Notes: generated from the sequence alone by a model not told the origin. Shown: positions 9,323-19,250, counted from the stretch's first letter. The stretch: DNA of 64,000 nt from an uncultured Flavobacteriaceae bacterium (GCA_943788095.1 CALSOZ010000004.1:62001-126000), one strand, 5' to 3'. A program made the numbers and translations.

Positions 9323-10276
9323 TTATTTTTTCCTTTTTTTCTTTTTTCGAGATTTTCTACCACCTAATTTTTTTGCAGAGTTACTATTATCTATATTCTC
9401 TTTGTCAACATGTCGATCTAATCTATAAGAAGCTCCAAAATTAATACTTAAAACAGATGGTGTGTCTTTTACATTGAGTGTAAACGCTGTATCCAATTGT
9501 ATATTTTGATTCCACAAATAGCCCCCTCCAAATCTAAATAAATTATCAGCATAAAAATCGCTTTTAATCCCTTGTGTTTCTCCAAAAATCACCCACTTAG
9601 GATTAAAGGAGTGGGTTAATGTCACAATATACTGGAACTCTTGTTGCTCGCTTGTGATACGATCCATAATGATATTGGTTACAAACACCCATCCACCAGA
9701 AAAATTATTTTGAGTGATTAAAGCACCTCGATAACTCAAGCCTTCCACTCCAGGAGCTGTATATGGGTTGTCTTCATTATCAAAATTTACGCCTGCTGAA
9801 ACGGAAATAGCTGGTATTAAGTTTTTTAATTGAAAACTTCTATTGGCATGATAGCTGTAAAGATTGGGTTTTTTGTTTAAGTTTTTTTTATTTGGATCGT
9901 ACACCAAATATTTTGCACCAGCATTTAATGTCTTAAAATTTGAGCGCTTATTTTCAACTCCACCAAGAGCATCGTACAACTGAACATCACTCTGGAACGT
10001 TCCTTGGACATTAAATTCCAAAGCTTCTTTCCAAAATCCATAATGTGCCGCAAAATCTACGCCATATCCAGAGACTTCATACTTGGGATGAATAGCTCTT
10101 TTTTCTTTCACAATATAAGGCCCTACTTCAAACTGAAACACTTGAGTACCAACAGCGAACGCACTTTGTGAGGCGCCGGGTCGATTCGAGTTTATAACAT
10201 CGGTATATTGCGCATGGGCATTTGGATAGAACCCAAAAACAGCGATAAAAATAATCAGGTAAGAATAAAATTTCAT
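9323..10276 (-). CDS. Outer-membrane transporter-like beta-barrel (MetA-pathway/phenol-type), lysine-rich tail
   Basis: 317 aa with a signal peptide ending PNAHAQ at about residue 22. The body alternates aromatic and polar residues like a beta-barrel and begins with INSNRPGASQSAFAVG, typical of flavobacterial 'transporter' proteins in the PF13557-like group. The C-terminus is odd: after the last strand come about 35 residues ending in a run of Lys/Arg (GGRKSRKKKKRKK), beyond the usual terminal aromatic of a barrel. Substrate unknown. Transcribed alone, 37 bp downstream of the GNAT-like gene's start, so the two may be co-transcribed with this gene first. Confidence 0.65.
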   Translation of the reverse strand: MKFYSYLIIFIAVFGFYPNAHAQYTDVINSNRPGASQSAFAVGTQVFQFEVGPYIVKEKRAIHPKYEVSGYGVDFAAHYGFWKEALEFNVQGTFQSDVQLYDALGGVENKRSNFKTLNAGAKYLVYDPNKKNLNKKPNLYSYHANRSFQLKNLIPAISVSAGVNFDNEDNPYTAPGVEGLSYRGALITQNNFSGGWVFVTNIIMDRITSEQQEFQYIVTLTHSFNPKWVIFGETQGIKSDFYADNLFRFGGGYLWNQNIQLDTAFTLNVKDTPSVLSINFGASYRLDRHVDKENIDNSNSAKKLGGRKSRKKKKRKK

Positions 10277-10414
10277 TTAAAACACTTTCATCAAACCTAC
10301 ATAATTTTTTTATATTTATAATTAATTAGAAGTATTTTCTTAACTGATTTCCACCTTTTTTCTTCTACTTTGAATCATTTTATATAATAATTTATCTAAT
10401 AAAAATAAGAATTG

Positions 10415-10422
10415 TATTTTTG
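10415..10422 (+). promoter_or_regulatory. Candidate -7 box (TATTTTTG)
   Basis: TATTTTTG matches TAnnTTTG, 16 bp before the ATG of the DUF4834 gene and likely drives the DUF4834-YfhO-GT4 operon. No good -33 TTG at usual spacing. Confidence 0.4.
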
Positions 10423-10438
10423 AAGAAATAATCTACCG

Positions 10439-10705
10439 ATGTTACAAACTGCGTCTATTATTGGATTCCTTAGAACGATTCTAATTTTTGTTTTGGTTTA
10501 CACCATTTTTAAGTATTTGATGCGCCTATTTGCGCCGTATATAGTTAAATCGATCGCTAAAAAAGCGGAGGCACATTTTAGAAACCAATCAGCTCCAAAA
10601 CCACCGACTCAAAAAGAAGGTGAGATTAGTATTGATAAAATACCAAATTCCAAAACATCTAATAAAGATGTGGGCGAATATGTGGATTATGAAGAGGTTG
10701 AATAA
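10439..10705 (+). CDS. DUF4834-type small membrane protein
   Basis: 88 aa. One hydrophobic segment at residues 8-26 (GFLRTILIFVLVYTIFKYL) is followed by a basic amphipathic stretch and an acidic, disordered C-terminus ending DVGEYVDYEEVE. This shape matches the DUF4834 family of Bacteroidota, whose function is unknown. It begins an operon with YfhO (11 bp gap), an arrangement common in Flavobacteriaceae. It would be anchored in the inner membrane with the tail in the cytosol. Confidence 0.75.
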   Translation: MLQTASIIGFLRTILIFVLVYTIFKYLMRLFAPYIVKSIAKKAEAHFRNQSAPKPPTQKEGEISIDKIPNSKTSNKDVGEYVDYEEVE

Positions 10706-10716
10706 AAAGACAAACG

Positions 10717-13125
10717 ATGAATTTTAGCTTAAAAAAATTTGGCATACACTTTTTAGTAATTTTAGGCTTTGCTTTGGTTGCTGTGCTGTATTTCAATCCA
10801 GTGTTAAAAGGGCAAAAAATTTATCAAAGTGACATTGTACAGTATACTGGCATGGCCAAACAACAGATCGATTTTCGAGATGTTTATGATGCCGAATCCT
10901 ATTGGACCAACAGTGCTTATGGTGGAATGCCAACCTATCAACTAGGCGCTAAATACCCTCATAACTACATTAAAAAATTGGATTTAGCTCTTCGGTTTTT
11001 ACCAAGACCGGCAGATTATCTTTTTCTATATCTTTTCGGATTTTACATTTTGTTGTTGGTTTTAAAAGTAGACTATAAAGTCGCCGTTTTAGGTGCGCTC
11101 GCCTTTGGGTTTTCTACCTATTTGATCATAATTCTAGGGGTTGGGCATAATTCAAAAGCCCATGCAATTGCTTATATGCCGCTGGTGTTATCAGGTATTA
11201 TTTTGACGTATCAAAAACGTTATTTTTTAGGGTTTATAATCACGGTGGTTGCTTCTGGATTGGAATTGGTAACTAACCACCCTCAAATGTCGTATTACCT
11301 CGGTTTTTTAATTGTAATTCTAGCGATTTCATATTTTGTGCAAGCCTATAAATCAAACCAACTGAAAGCTTTTTTTAAAGCTTCAGGGATTTTGATCGTT
11401 GCTGCGATTTTGGCATTTGGTATGAATGCCACCAATTTATTGGCAACTAGTGAATATACCAAAGAAAGCACACGTGGTCAAAGTGAATTAACAATTAATG
11501 CGGATGGCAGTGTAAAAGAACAAACAACAGGCTTAGAGAGCGCCTATATTACGCAATATAGCTATGGGATTTTAGAAACGTTTAATTTGTTCATCCCAAG
11601 ATTTATGGGCGGTGGTAATAGAGAAAATCTCGGCAAAGATTCGGAAACTTATAAAGCTTTCAGAGCTTTGGGAGCGACGCCGCTTCAAGCCCTTCAAGAA
11701 TCCGAACAGGCACCAATGTATTGGGGCGATCAACCTATTGTAGAAGCGCCAGCCTATGTTGGAGCAGTGGTGATTTTCCTTTTTGTCTTGGCGTTATTTT
11801 TATATAATGGCCGCTTCAAATGGTGGCTGATTGCTGGTGTTTTAACATCCTTACTATTATCTTATGGAAAAAACCTATCATTTTTAACGAACTTTTTCAT
11901 TGATTATATTCCTCTATATAACAAATTTAGGGCGGTAAGTTCTATTCAAGTTATTTTGGAACTGTGTATTCCACTTTTAGCAACTTTAGGATTAACGCAA
12001 TTGTTTCAAAAAGATGTAAGCTCAAAAATGAAGTTAGATGCGCTCAAGAAATCTCTCAGTATTGTTGGGGGATTGACGGTCTTATTTTTAGTTTTTAAAA
12101 ATAGTTTATTTGATTTTGTTGGAAACAGTGACGGCCAGTTTCAACAGTATTACGGCGTATCATTTGTAGAAGCGATTCGTGCGGACCGAAGTGCAATTTT
12201 TAGCGCAGATTCCATGCGAACTTTGCTGTATGTCTTAGCTGCTGCAAGCTTGATTTTTGCTTACATCAAACAAAAATTATCTCAAAATACAACCATTATT
12301 ATTTTAGGTCTTATCCTTGTTTTTGATTTAGTAGGCGTCGACCGTCGCTATGTAAATTCAGATGATTTTGTGCCGGCCATCAAAGTTGATCGTCCCTACC
12401 AAGCAAATTCTATTACTAAAGAATTATTAAAAGATACCACGAACTTTAGAGTGTTTGATATGTCGGATAATTCGACTAAAACCTCCTATTTTCATAATTC
12501 AATTGGGGGATATCATGCAGCAAAATTAAGACGATTCCAAGAGTTGCAAGAATTTCATATTGATAAAAACAATTTTGAAGTTCTAAATATGCTAAATACC
12601 AAATACATCATCTATCAAGATAAAGAAGGGGAGACCCGATATTTTGAAAATGAAAAAACCAATGGCAATGCTTGGTTTGTAGATGCGATTGAAAGCTATG
12701 ATTCTGCAGATGAAGAAATTTTAGCTTTAAATAAAATTAAAACCAACACCACAGCTATAGCCAATAGTACGGAACTTAGTTCGCGACGTTTTACCAAAGA
12801 TTCCACCGCCTCAATTCAGTTAGTTGATTACAAGCTCAATCAGTTGGTTTATGAAACAAAGAGTTCTGAAGATGGATTTGCGGTATTTTCGGAAATTTAT
12901 TACAAGAATGGCTGGTCTGCTACCCTTGATGGAACTCCTGTAGATCATTACAACGTTAATTATGTGCTTCGCGGCATGGAAATTCCAAAGGGCTCACATA
13001 GAGTCGTATTTCAATTTAATCCAACGGTAGTCAAAACAGGATCCACGATTGCTTTAATCAGTACTGTTTTAGTCGTGATTTTGATGTTGGGGATAGCGAT
13101 TCTTAATTCCAGAAAACCATCGTGA
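10717..13125 (+). CDS. YfhO-family polytopic membrane protein
   Basis: 802 aa. The N-terminus carries one membrane helix and then the segment SDIVQYTGMAKQQIDFRD, which holds the acidic residues typical of GT-C-type and YfhO proteins, followed by about ten further membrane segments up to residue 560. A soluble domain of about 200 residues follows (DTTNFRVFDMSDNS, GYHAAKLRRFQELQE) and the protein ends with one more helix. In Gram-positives YfhO helps decorate teichoic acid; in Bacteroidota it probably acts on a surface glycan. It overlaps the downstream glycosyltransferase start by 4 bp (GTGA), which supports shared function. Confidence 0.85.
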   Translation: MNFSLKKFGIHFLVILGFALVAVLYFNPVLKGQKIYQSDIVQYTGMAKQQIDFRDVYDAESYWTNSAYGGMPTYQLGAKYPHNYIKKLDLALRFLPRPADYLFLYLFGFYILLLVLKVDYKVAVLGALAFGFSTYLIIILGVGHNSKAHAIAYMPLVLSGIILTYQKRYFLGFIITVVASGLELVTNHPQMSYYLGFLIVILAISYFVQAYKSNQLKAFFKASGILIVAAILAFGMNATNLLATSEYTKESTRGQSELTINADGSVKEQTTGLESAYITQYSYGILETFNLFIPRFMGGGNRENLGKDSETYKAFRALGATPLQALQESEQAPMYWGDQPIVEAPAYVGAVVIFLFVLALFLYNGRFKWWLIAGVLTSLLLSYGKNLSFLTNFFIDYIPLYNKFRAVSSIQVILELCIPLLATLGLTQLFQKDVSSKMKLDALKKSLSIVGGLTVLFLVFKNSLFDFVGNSDGQFQQYYGVSFVEAIRADRSAIFSADSMRTLLYVLAAASLIFAYIKQKLSQNTTIIILGLILVFDLVGVDRRYVNSDDFVPAIKVDRPYQANSITKELLKDTTNFRVFDMSDNSTKTSYFHNSIGGYHAAKLRRFQELQEFHIDKNNFEVLNMLNTKYIIYQDKEGETRYFENEKTNGNAWFVDAIESYDSADEEILALNKIKTNTTAIANSTELSSRRFTKDSTASIQLVDYKLNQLVYETKSSEDGFAVFSEIYYKNGWSATLDGTPVDHYNVNYVLRGMEIPKGSHRVVFQFNPTVVKTGSTIALISTVLVVILMLGIAILNSRKPS

Positions 13126-14402
13126 AAAAGGTTTTAATCATCACCTACTATTGGCCACCTGCAGGCGGTCCGGGCGTTCAACGTTGGTTGAAATTTGTTA
13201 AATACCTTCCTGATTTTGGAATACAACCGATTGTTTATTGTCCAGAAAACCCCAATTATCCAACATTAGATCCCTCGTTAGAATCTGAGGTGAATTCTAA
13301 AATAACCGTTTTAAAAACGCCCATTAATGAGCCTTATAAATGGGCTCAATTGTTTTCGAAGTCCAAAACAGATCATCTATCTAAAGGCTTGATTTCGAAT
13401 CAAAAAAAACAATCTATTTTAGAAAAAGGACTTCTATTTATACGAGGAAATTTTTTCATTCCAGATGCGCGAGTCTCATGGGTTCGTCCATCGGTTTCAT
13501 TTTTGTCTGACTATATTAAGGTGCACCAAATCGATACAATTATTACCACGGGTCCTCCACATAGTTTACATCTAATCGGATTGAAATTAAAGCAATTACA
13601 CCCTGTTAGATGGATCGCAGATTTTAGAGATCCTTGGACTCAAATCGGCTATCATAAAAAATTAATGCTAAGTTCATTTGCTAAAAAAAAGCATCAGACA
13701 TTAGAGGCAACGGTACTTAACGCTGCCGACGAATTAGTCGTTACCAGTTTACAAACGAAGCAGCTATTTTCTAAATTAACAAACACAGCCATCACAGTCA
13801 TCACCAATGGTTTTGATTTTGAGATTACCAACAGCAGTACATTAGATTCAAAGTTTACCTTATCTCATATCGGATCTTTACTAGAGGGACGAAATCCGCA
13901 AATTTTATGGAAAGTGTTGTCAAATTTAGTGAAAGAATCTACCGAGTTTTCTTCTGCTTTTCAATTAAATTTAATTGGGTCTGTTAGTTCAAACGTCATG
14001 GATTCTATAGGTAGTTTTGGTCTTGAAAATCATATCCAGAATCATGGCTATGTCTCACATACAGATGCTTTAGAGTTTCAAAAAAATGCTCAACTGTTAT
14101 TACTGATAGAAGAAAATTCAAAAGAAACAGAATACATTATCCCTGGGAAATTATTTGAATATATGGCCTCTAAACGTCCAATTATCGCGATAGGTCCAAA
14201 TACTTCAGATATTGAAAAAATAATAAACCAAACAAATTCTGGGACCTATTTCAGATATGATAATGAAGATTTGCTTCGAACTACCTTGAGGGCGCATTTT
14301 GAGGCTTTTAAGACTCAACAATTAAGAGCAAATTCCAAAGGATTAGAGATGTACAGTCGAAAGTTTTTGACAAAACAATTAGCTAAAAAAATTCTGACTT
14401 AA
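13122..14402 (+). CDS. Family 4 glycosyltransferase
   Basis: 426 aa GT-B enzyme starting with GTG at 13122, which overlaps the YfhO stop. N-terminal donor/acceptor domain begins ITYYWPPAGGPGVQRWLKF, the usual start of the flavobacterial GT4 group. The C-terminal domain has the nucleotide-sugar EX7E-like segment around IPGKLFEYMASKRPIIAIG. It would add a sugar to a surface polysaccharide or lipid carrier on the cytosolic face. Last gene of the DUF4834-YfhO-GT4 operon. Sugar specificity cannot be read. Confidence 0.88.
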   Translation: MKKVLIITYYWPPAGGPGVQRWLKFVKYLPDFGIQPIVYCPENPNYPTLDPSLESEVNSKITVLKTPINEPYKWAQLFSKSKTDHLSKGLISNQKKQSILEKGLLFIRGNFFIPDARVSWVRPSVSFLSDYIKVHQIDTIITTGPPHSLHLIGLKLKQLHPVRWIADFRDPWTQIGYHKKLMLSSFAKKKHQTLEATVLNAADELVVTSLQTKQLFSKLTNTAITVITNGFDFEITNSSTLDSKFTLSHIGSLLEGRNPQILWKVLSNLVKESTEFSSAFQLNLIGSVSSNVMDSIGSFGLENHIQNHGYVSHTDALEFQKNAQLLLLIEENSKETEYIIPGKLFEYMASKRPIIAIGPNTSDIEKIINQTNSGTYFRYDNEDLLRTTLRAHFEAFKTQQLRANSKGLEMYSRKFLTKQLAKKILT

Positions 14403-14405
14403 TAT

Positions 14406-14444
14406 TAAAAACTCCGTAGTGATGTGGGATATTCACCTACGGAG
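14406..14444 (-). terminator. Rho-independent terminator of the downstream minus-strand gene
   Basis: Inverted arms CTCCGTAG (14412-14419) and CTACGGAG (14437-14444) are followed on the minus strand by TTTTTAAT. The T-run is only on the minus side, so it ends the 14477-15475 transcript; it may also help on the plus strand after the glycosyltransferase. Confidence 0.7.
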
Positions 14445-14476
14445 CTTTCAACTAACTAACTAACAAACTAAAAATA

Positions 14477-15475
14477 TTATTTTCTTCGTCTCGCGGCTGT
14501 TTTCTCTGTCCGTGCTCTTGGACTCCTTTGTGCCACAACATTTGAATTTGGAATTCGGCTAGATATTTTCGTTCTCTTTTTTGGGCTTGAACTTGTCGTT
14601 CTCGCTTTTGCTCGATTTGCCGTAGATTTTGATGTTGTTTTGCGGACGTAAGGGCGTGTTGTGGGATTGGTACGTTTTGTACGTTTAACGGTTTTTGTTC
14701 TAACCGTTGGGTTTGATGAACGTGCAACGCTTGTTTTTGATCTTGATTGTGTTGCTATGCGTACATCTGAGCGTGTTCTATTAGTGACAGATTTTCTTGA
14801 ATCTCGTTTGACTTTATATCGATCACTATGGTTCGATCGCGTTGTAGCAACTCTATTTTGACCCTGTCGATTTCTAAACACAGTAGGACGTCGATTGTTT
14901 CTATACGGACTTTCGTATCGATATCTAATAGGCTTGTAGTGTCTTCTATAGGGCGTGTTGAAGTTGACACAAAAATTTAATTTGGGTGCTCTATAATAGG
15001 AATGCCAAATGCTTGGCGTATAAAAACGATGCTGACGATTGACATATCCATTACAATGCGCGTTGTTGTAATGGTCATATCTAATATTCATGCCACCAAT
15101 CCAAGATATTTGTCCTCGGTAATCATAATTAATATGCACAGTTCCAGCTTGACTGATTCGTCCATAATAATCATAAAATATTGGGAGGTTTTCAATTTGA
15201 ATGACGGCACCATAATTATCGTATTGAATATAGGCACCATAATCATAACCCGTATTAAAACTAACATTTATACCATGATGGTTTGAATACCTATTTCGAC
15301 CTTGTCGGTATCTAAGGACATTAAAATCAAATTGGCCATCTTTAAAAATAGCAAACTCAACACCTTGTTCATTAAATATGAAAGAATTATGGGATCTCGA
15401 TTGATTTGGAAACGGTGTTGCATATACAGTCCCGAATAAGGCGATACTAACGAGGGTTAAAAATAATTTTTTCAT
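14477..15475 (-). CDS. Secreted hypothetical protein with long arginine-rich tail
   Basis: 332 aa. Residues 1-19 are a clear signal peptide (LTLVSIALFGTVYATP). Residues 25-190 are rich in Tyr, Asn and Gly, with repeated YDYxG-type stretches (NTGYDYGAYIQYDNYG, YDYYGRISQAG) resembling a small beta-sheet domain seen in flavobacterial hypotheticals. The last 135 residues are strongly basic and low in complexity (RTKTVKRTKRTNP, RSPRARTEKTAARRRK). The tail would bind polyanions such as DNA, RNA, LPS or polysaccharide, but this is inference. Single-gene unit with its own terminator. I know no function for the family. Confidence 0.7.
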   Translation of the reverse strand: MKKLFLTLVSIALFGTVYATPFPNQSRSHNSFIFNEQGVEFAIFKDGQFDFNVLRYRQGRNRYSNHHGINVSFNTGYDYGAYIQYDNYGAVIQIENLPIFYDYYGRISQAGTVHINYDYRGQISWIGGMNIRYDHYNNAHCNGYVNRQHRFYTPSIWHSYYRAPKLNFCVNFNTPYRRHYKPIRYRYESPYRNNRRPTVFRNRQGQNRVATTRSNHSDRYKVKRDSRKSVTNRTRSDVRIATQSRSKTSVARSSNPTVRTKTVKRTKRTNPTTRPYVRKTTSKSTANRAKARTTSSSPKKRTKISSRIPNSNVVAQRSPRARTEKTAARRRK

Positions 15476-15585
15476 AATACAAAGTTTTTAAAAGTTAAAC
15501 TCAACTTTGTATTACCAAACAACGTGCCAAAAATAAAATAAACAAATAAACAATTGATTGTTAGTTACTTATGTTTTAAGTAATA

Positions 15586-18375
15586 TTAAAGTAATTTACT
15601 TTTTAGAAAATGCCCAGTGGAAGATGTTTTGGATTTAGCAACGGATTCTGGTGTGCCTTCAGCCAGTATGTAACCGCCGTTAGCACCGCCTTCAGGTCCC
15701 AAATCAATCACATGATCGGCACATTTAATAAGGTCTAAATTATGCTCAACCACTACTATAGAATGCCCTTTATCAATTAAAGCATTGAATGATTTAAGCA
15801 GTTTTTTAATATCGTGAAAATGAAGCCCAGTCGTGGGTTCGTCAAAAATAAACAGCCCCGTTTCTGCTTTGGATCCTTTGCCTAAAAAGGAAGCTAATTT
15901 TATTCGTTGTGCTTCTCCTCCAGAAAGTGTTGATGAACTTTGCCCCAACGTAACATAGCCCAAACCGACATCTTGAAGTGGTTGAAGTTTTGTTTTGATT
16001 TTAGTCACGTTATGGGTCTCAAAAAAGGCAATGGCATCGTCAATGGTCATATTAAGGACATCATCGATTGTTTTGTCGTGGAATTTGATTTCTAACACTT
16101 GTTTTTTAAAGCGTTTTCCGTTACAGTCATCACATTCTAGCTGCACATCTGCCATAAACTGCATTTCTATGGTCACATTACCTTCGCCTTTACAGGTGTC
16201 ACAGCGACCGCCGTCTACATTGAATGAAAAATGTTTGGGTTGGTAATTCCTTAATACGCTTAACTTTTGTTTAGAAAACAAAGCCCTAATATCATCATAG
16301 GCTTTGATATAAGTCACAGGATTCGATCGGGAGGAGCGTCCAATTGGGTTTTGATCAACAAATTCGATAAACTTAACGGTGCTAAAATTACCTTCGATGC
16401 TCGTAAATTCACCAGCCTTCTCACCATAACCTCCAATAGATTTTAGTAGCGCAGGATATACGATGCGTTTAACGAGCGTACTTTTACCACTTCCAGAAAC
16501 ACCTGTCACAACCGTTAGCATGTTTAATGGGAATGTAACATCTATATTTTTTAAATTATGCTCGCGTGCGCCTTTAATCGTTATATGGTATTTTGAAGTC
16601 CGACGCTTTTTTGGAACTTCAATTTCTAGAGATCCATTTAGATATTGTGCGGTAAGTGTATTACTTTTTAAAAGCGATTTGTAAGTGCCACTCGCCATTA
16701 CTTCACCACCAAACGTACCAGCTTCGGGGCCTATATCAATGATGTAATCGGCCGCCGCCATAATGGCTTCATCGTGTTCAACAACAATAACGGTATTGCC
16801 TAAATCTCGCAATGCATTTAGCACATTGACAAGCCGTTCGGTATCTTTTGAATGGAGTCCAATACTAGGTTCATCTAAAATATACATGGAACCAACCAGA
16901 CTGCTCCCGAGTGAGGTTGCTAGATTAATCCGTTGACTTTCGCCTCCAGATAACGTATTTGATTTTCTGTTTAAGGTTAAATAATCCAACCCTACATTGG
17001 TCAAAAAATCCAAACGATTATGAATTTCTTTGAGCAATCGTTTTGCAATTTCTTGTTCTTTAGAATCTAGAGTTAAATCATTAAAAAATGTTTTTAAATC
17101 TTTGAGCGACATTTCAACTAAATCAGTGATGGAAGCCGCACCAACTTTTACAAAATTAGCTTCTTCACGTAATCGTTTTCCGTGACAATTTCCACATTTT
17201 GTTTTACCTCTATAACGGGATAACATCACGCGGTTTTGAACTTTATAGGCCTTAGATTCTAAGTCTTCAAAAAAAGAATTTAACCCTGTAAAATGAGTGT
17301 TCCCTGTCCATAATAAGTGTTGATGATTTTGTTCAAATTCAAAGTAAGGTTTATGAATAGGGAAATCAAACTTATGGCTATTATTAACCAATTGATCTCT
17401 GTAATATTTCATGCTTTCACCCCGCCACGGAAACACTGCGTTTTCGTAAATAGAGAGGGAGGTGTTTGGAATGACTAAGGTTTCATCAATCCCAATGACA
17501 TCGCCATAGCCTTCACATTTTGGACAGGCGCCATAGGGATTGTTAAAGCTAAATAAATGGGTGTTTGGTTCTAAAAACTTTTGACCATCAAGTTCAAATG
17601 AATTACTAAATTCACGACTGTCAGAATTCTCTAGTTTTTCAATTTGACATCGTCCATTGCCTTCAAAAAAGGCCATTTCAATCGCATCTGCTAAACGGTT
17701 ATAAAAATCGTCTTCGTCTTTTACAATGATCCGATCAACGACTAGACTGATGGCTTTTGGAAGTTTTTTAAAATTTTCTATTTGTTCGATACGTTCAACC
17801 CGATCACCGATCTTGATTCGAGCATATCCCTGATGTTGAAGCGCTTGTAGTTTATTTTCGATGGTACGTCCTTCTTCTAAAATAATCGGAGCAAGTAAAA
17901 GAAGTTTTTCGCCGATTTCTAAGGTTTTCACGTAGTTGATCACATCGCTAGTCGTATCTTTTTTCACTACATTATTAGAAGTAGGGGAATAGGTTTTTCC
18001 GATACGCGCAAAAACTAATTTTAAATAATCATAAATTTCGGTCGTCGTTCCAACCGTCGATCGTGGATTGGTAGAATTCACTTTTTGTTCAATGGCGATC
18101 GCTGGTGCAATTCCTTTGATGTAATCGACATTTGGTTTGTTGAGTCGTCCCAAAAATTGACGGGCATAACTCGATAAACTCTCCACATAACGGCGTTGCC
18201 CTTCTGCATATAAAGTATCAAATGCCAAACTTGATTTTCCAGATCCAGAAAGCCCTGTAATCACAACCAATTTGTGTCGTGGAATCGCAACATCAATATT
18301 CTTTAGATTGTGCAATTTTGCGCCCTTGATTAGAATGTGCTGTTTTGGACTTAGTTTTGAAAGGTCTAGTGGCAT
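15586..18375 (-). CDS. uvrA: Excinuclease ABC subunit A
   Basis: 929 aa, standard UvrA length. Two ABC ATPase modules: Walker A GLSGSGKSSLAFDT near the N-terminus and GVSGSGKSTLVKRI after residue 600; ABC signatures NTLSGGESQRI and STLSGGEAQRI. Zinc-binding Cys pairs are intact (CPKCEGYG, CGNCHGKR, CDTCKGEG, CDDCNGKR). It scans DNA for bulky lesions and loads UvrB in nucleotide excision repair. Start ATG at 18375 fits the family (LDLSKLSPKQHILIKGAKLHN). Divergent from the sigma factor gene. Confidence 0.97.
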   Translation of the reverse strand: MPLDLSKLSPKQHILIKGAKLHNLKNIDVAIPRHKLVVITGLSGSGKSSLAFDTLYAEGQRRYVESLSSYARQFLGRLNKPNVDYIKGIAPAIAIEQKVNSTNPRSTVGTTTEIYDYLKLVFARIGKTYSPTSNNVVKKDTTSDVINYVKTLEIGEKLLLLAPIILEEGRTIENKLQALQHQGYARIKIGDRVERIEQIENFKKLPKAISLVVDRIIVKDEDDFYNRLADAIEMAFFEGNGRCQIEKLENSDSREFSNSFELDGQKFLEPNTHLFSFNNPYGACPKCEGYGDVIGIDETLVIPNTSLSIYENAVFPWRGESMKYYRDQLVNNSHKFDFPIHKPYFEFEQNHQHLLWTGNTHFTGLNSFFEDLESKAYKVQNRVMLSRYRGKTKCGNCHGKRLREEANFVKVGAASITDLVEMSLKDLKTFFNDLTLDSKEQEIAKRLLKEIHNRLDFLTNVGLDYLTLNRKSNTLSGGESQRINLATSLGSSLVGSMYILDEPSIGLHSKDTERLVNVLNALRDLGNTVIVVEHDEAIMAAADYIIDIGPEAGTFGGEVMASGTYKSLLKSNTLTAQYLNGSLEIEVPKKRRTSKYHITIKGAREHNLKNIDVTFPLNMLTVVTGVSGSGKSTLVKRIVYPALLKSIGGYGEKAGEFTSIEGNFSTVKFIEFVDQNPIGRSSRSNPVTYIKAYDDIRALFSKQKLSVLRNYQPKHFSFNVDGGRCDTCKGEGNVTIEMQFMADVQLECDDCNGKRFKKQVLEIKFHDKTIDDVLNMTIDDAIAFFETHNVTKIKTKLQPLQDVGLGYVTLGQSSSTLSGGEAQRIKLASFLGKGSKAETGLFIFDEPTTGLHFHDIKKLLKSFNALIDKGHSIVVVEHNLDLIKCADHVIDLGPEGGANGGYILAEGTPESVAKSKTSSTGHFLKSKLL

Positions 18376-18397
18376 TTATTAAATTAAAATTAGTTTG

Positions 18398-18405
18398 CAA
18401 AGATA
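18398..18405 (-). promoter_or_regulatory. Candidate uvrA -7 box (TATCTTTG)
   Basis: On the minus strand TATCTTTG matches TAnnTTTG 22 bp before the uvrA ATG. A -33 TTG is not evident and no LexA-like palindrome was seen. Confidence 0.45.
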
Positions 18406-18468
18406 CTATTAATATGAAAAATATTAAAGCAGACTTAAACCTACTTATACATAAAAACTAAAATAAAT

Positions 18469-18500
18469 TTGTAAAATTGAATGGATTGTTGTTATATTTG
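18469..18500 (+). promoter_or_regulatory. Bacteroidota-type promoter of the sigma factor gene
   Basis: TTG at 18469-18471, a 21-bp spacer and TATATTTG at 18493-18500 form a full TTG/TAnnTTTG promoter. The start codon follows 95 bp later, leaving a sizeable untranslated leader. Confidence 0.55.
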
Positions 18501-18595
18501 ATCAATTAATTTAAAGCAAACGCTTATAGAATAACATTACTTTTTTAATTTTTCAACCATGCACACCCATATTGTGCGTTATTAAAAGTAAAGTT

Positions 18596-19180
18596 ATGAT
18601 CTCAAAATCTCAAAGTGATGCTACCCTTGTCAGTAATTATATTAAAGGAGATGAACCTTCTTTATCAATTTTAATCAATCGTCACCAACAACGGCTCTAT
18701 AGTTTTATATACTCCAAAGTGTATGACCGTGATGTGACCGAAGATGTCTTTCAGGACACCTTTATCAAAGTCATCAAAACTTTAAAATTAGGCAAGTATA
18801 ATGAGGAAGGTAAGTTTTTACCTTGGGTGATGCGGATCGCTCATAATTTAGTCATTGATCACTTTCGAAAAAATAACCGGATGCCAAAATTTAACAACAG
18901 CGGCGATTTTGATATATTTTCGGTACTAAGTGATGGTACTCTTAATGCCGAAGGCGAATTAGTCCAATCTCAAATTGTTCAAGACATAAGAGCTCTTGTG
19001 GAAGAATTGCCAGACGATCAGAAAACTGTTTTGATCATGCGCATGTATAACGACATGAGTTTTAAAGAAATCTCCGAAAATACAGGCGTAAGTATCAATA
19101 CCGCTCTGGGACGGATGCGTTATGCCTTGATCAATCTTCGTAAATTAATCGAAAAACACAATATTATTTTAACAAATTAA
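18596..19180 (+). CDS. RNA polymerase ECF-type sigma factor
   Basis: The ORF track begins at a TTG (18572); I prefer the ATG at 18596 because it gives MISKSQSDATLVSNYIKGDE, the usual N-terminus, so 194 aa. Region 2 is seen as YSFIYSKVYDRDVTEDVFQDTFIKV and LPWVMRIAHNLVIDHFRKN; region 4 as LPDDQKTVLIMRMYNDMSFKEIS with the helix-turn-helix up to TALGRMRYALINL. No anti-sigma gene is adjacent; instead a 47-aa protein follows. In related genomes the uvrA-sigma-small protein order recurs, so it may be a constitutive or growth-linked sigma. Target promoters unknown. Confidence 0.9.
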   Translation: MISKSQSDATLVSNYIKGDEPSLSILINRHQQRLYSFIYSKVYDRDVTEDVFQDTFIKVIKTLKLGKYNEEGKFLPWVMRIAHNLVIDHFRKNNRMPKFNNSGDFDIFSVLSDGTLNAEGELVQSQIVQDIRALVEELPDDQKTVLIMRMYNDMSFKEISENTGVSINTALGRMRYALINLRKLIEKHNIILTN

Positions 19181-19250
19181 AGGCGTTTTAAAATATATTG
19201 AGCAATTTGTCGTTAATGTAAGTAACAAACTAACTAACAATGACAGGCTC

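Noticed and set aside
14448-14471. AACT tandem repeat as possible phase-variable tract
   Set aside because: It is outside any gene, after a terminator, and too short to suggest phase variation.
14452-14727. Minus-strand ORF of 91 aa inside the basic-tail protein gene
   Set aside because: Low-complexity shadow in another frame of the same DNA.
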